A DNA stretch of 34,269 nucleotides from positions 1-34,269 of the forward strand of contig JBBQCS010000027.1 of the NCBI GenBank assembly GCA_038318895.1, given 5' to 3'. Made by a program: the position numbers and the translations under genes. The notes under the pieces were generated by a model. It saw only the letters and a list, made by a program, of their open reading frames with translations. It was not told where the DNA came from and ran no database searches. Shown here one piece after another: positions 32,697 to 34,269 of the stretch; position 1 is the first letter of the stretch; each line of letters begins with the position of its first letter. The stretch is from UBA11222 sp030652895. Its GTDB lineage: Bacteria; Pseudomonadota; Alphaproteobacteria; UBA11222.

Positions 32697-33438
32697 GCGT
32701 TACAGACTTGTGATTGAATATGATGGCGGGCCATTTGTGGGCTGGCAGCGCCAGGATAACGGGCCGTCCGTACAGGGAGCAATAGAAGACGCGGTGTACC
32801 GGTTTTGCGGCGAACGCGTGACGCTGTTTGCTGCAGGGCGCACCGACGCGGGGGTACACGCCCTGGGCCAGGTGGCGCATTGCGATCTGGCCAAAGCCAC
32901 GACGCCGGATAAATTGCGTGATGCGGTGAATGCGCATTTGCGGCCCGCGCCGGTCAGCATTCTGAAAGCCGAACTGGCCGCGCGGGAATTTCACGCACGC
33001 TTTGACGCCATTAAGCGGGCCTATCGCTATGTCATTCTGGACCGGCGCGCGCCGCCTGCGGTGATGCGCGGGCGGGTGTGGCATGTGCGGCGCGAACTGG
33101 ATGCGCACGCCATGCAGGACGCCGCGCAACATCTGGTGGGCCGCCATGATTTCACCACTTTCCGCGCCGCTGAATGTCAGGCGGCGTCGCCGGTGCGCAC
33201 GCTGGATCTGTTACAGGTGCGGCGTGACGGAGAGACGATCGTGATCGAGGCCGAGGCGCGCTCCTTTCTGCATCATCAGATACGCTCCATTACGGGCAGC
33301 CTGAAACTCGTGGGCGACAGAAAATGGCAACCAGAAAGAATGGCGCAGATACTGGCGGCGCGCGATCGCAGCGCCTGCGGGCCGGTGGCGCCCCCTGACG
33401 GGCTGTACCTGACGCGCGTGGAATATCCGCGGCCTTAA
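32689..33438 (+). CDS. truA: tRNA pseudouridine(38-40) synthase
   Basis: Isomerises uridine to pseudouridine at positions 38-40 of the tRNA anticodon arm. The catalytic Asp53 is in the signature GRTDAGVHALGQV (50-62). The N terminus YRLVIEYDGGPFVGWQRQ (5-22) and AECQAASPVRTL and FLHHQIRSITGSL near the end are family-typical. No ATG or GTG lies at the right place. The best start is TTG at 32689, overlapping the end of fmt by 8 nt, with AGG about 10 nt upstream, giving 249 residues. The frame extends upstream inside fmt without TruA-like sequence. Its stop TAA overlaps the convergent murI stop. Confidence 0.94.
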   Translation: MTERYRLVIEYDGGPFVGWQRQDNGPSVQGAIEDAVYRFCGERVTLFAAGRTDAGVHALGQVAHCDLAKATTPDKLRDAVNAHLRPAPVSILKAELAAREFHARFDAIKRAYRYVILDRRAPPAVMRGRVWHVRRELDAHAMQDAAQHLVGRHDFTTFRAAECQAASPVRTLDLLQVRRDGETIVIEAEARSFLHHQIRSITGSLKLVGDRKWQPERMAQILAARDRSACGPVAPPDGLYLTRVEYPRP

Positions 33439-34253
33439 AGATCGACGGTCTCGACGCCGTCGGGGCCGACCGGCGCGCCAAAAAAAATCGGGCCAACCCG
33501 CGCAAAGCGTTCGGGGGAGTCCGTGACCATGAAATCAACCCGGCCCACGCCGCCGCCAGCGCGCAAAAGCCCGCACGCGCCCAGTTCCTGTGCGACCGCA
33601 TCGGCCGTGGTTTGTGCACTGTCCACCAGGCGCACCTGCGGCCCCAGCAGCATGCCAAGGGCGGGGGCGAGCACGGGAAAATGCGTACACCCCAGCACCA
33701 GCGTATCGGGCGCACCGGCGGCGTCGGCGAACAGCGGGTCGAGGTAACGCCGCGCCGCGCCGTGCAGAATGGGGCCGTCGATCCAGCCTTCCTCGGCCAG
33801 CGCAACAAACAATGTGCAGGCCGCCTGGGTGACTTTCAGGTCTGGCGCGATGGCGTGAATGGCGCGCCTGTAGGCCCCGCCGCGCACCGTGCCTTCGGTA
33901 GCGATGACCGCGACATGCCCATTGCGGGTGGCCTGCGCGCCTGCGCGCGCGCCGGGTTCCACCACGCCGATGACCGGCACCGGCGCCAGATCCCGGGCCA
34001 GCGGGTCCAGCGCAACAGAAGCGGCGGTATTGCATGCGATCACCACCATCTTCACGCCGCGCCGCACCAGCAGGGATGACGCCTGCAAGGCATAGGCCGT
34101 AACGGTCGCAGCACTTTTGGTGCCATAGGGCAGCCGCGCCGTGTCGCCCAGATAGAGAAAGTTTTCATCGGGCAACCGCGCGCGCAGGGCGCGCAGCACC
34201 GTCAGCCCGCCAATGCCGGAATCAAATACGCCGATGGGCCGCGAATCACTCAT
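33435..34253 (-). CDS. murI: Glutamate racemase
   Basis: Cofactor-independent racemase of 272 residues that makes D-glutamate for peptidoglycan. The substrate-binding GVFDSGIGG places Asp11. The two catalytic cysteines are Cys74 (VIACNTAAS) and Cys189 (VLGCTHFP). LGDTARLPYGTKS (35-47) is also typical. All key residues are present and the length is normal. The gene is convergent with truA: the 4-nt TTAA at 33435-33438 gives both stop codons. The ATG at 34253 is near the window edge, so its upstream signals are cut off. Confidence 0.95.
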   Translation of the reverse strand: MSDSRPIGVFDSGIGGLTVLRALRARLPDENFLYLGDTARLPYGTKSAATVTAYALQASSLLVRRGVKMVVIACNTAASVALDPLARDLAPVPVIGVVEPGARAGAQATRNGHVAVIATEGTVRGGAYRRAIHAIAPDLKVTQAACTLFVALAEEGWIDGPILHGAARRYLDPLFADAAGAPDTLVLGCTHFPVLAPALGMLLGPQVRLVDSAQTTADAVAQELGACGLLRAGGGVGRVDFMVTDSPERFARVGPIFFGAPVGPDGVETVDL

Positions 34254-34269
34254 GCGCGCGCTGCATCCC

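Overview
The window looks like alphaproteobacterial chromosome. The order ubiG / lysC / ptsP / RodZ-like HTH / ispG / prfA / prmC / DUF4167 / clpB, the DUF4167 protein (a family largely confined to Alphaproteobacteria), and the dnaX-ybaB-recR and rmuC / def-fmt-truA groups are all familiar from that class, most like Rhodospirillales-type genomes. I assign the order only tentatively. Coding density is high and GC-rich, with no tRNA, rRNA or CRISPR array seen.

Layout. (1) 1-2944: a DUF2459 exported protein (minus), divergent from an alpha/beta-hydrolase plus flavin-dependent monooxygenase pair. (2) 3053-14793: a long minus-strand housekeeping block of clpB, DUF4167, prmC, prfA, ispG, RodZ-like HTH, ptsP and lysC, with ubiG divergent at 14921. 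(3) 15660-24110: an accessory segment. It opens with a decayed transposase fragment, then a second flavin monooxygenase. Next comes a stress-signalling set: STAS antagonist, metallo-beta-lactamase-fold hydrolase, CHASE2-SpoIIE phosphatase, OmpA-type lipoprotein, FecR-domain protein and RsbW-like kinase. It ends with an arsenate reductase / aquaglyceroporin pair. (4) 24191-34253: mmsA, zapE, the SRP RNA gene ffs, dnaX-ybaB-recR, a tiny membrane-protein ORF, rmuC, def-fmt-truA and murI.

The most interesting part is 17158-22704. The core of a Gram-positive-style partner switch (phosphatase, antagonist, anti-sigma kinase) is present without a sigma factor. Its phosphatase carries a periplasmic CHASE2 sensor. 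The adjacent FecR-domain protein and OmpA-like lipoprotein would sit in the same compartment, so I infer an envelope-sensing partner-switching system. A metal-dependent hydrolase of unknown substrate is built into the phosphatase operon.

The housekeeping genes form normal functional groups: RF1 with its methylase; DnaX, YbaB and RecR; deformylase, formyltransferase and pseudouridine synthase. Several starts were moved downstream from the longest open frame because of Shine-Dalgarno placement or family-typical N termini (clpB, lysC, STAS, fecR, arsC, mmsA, def, truA and others).
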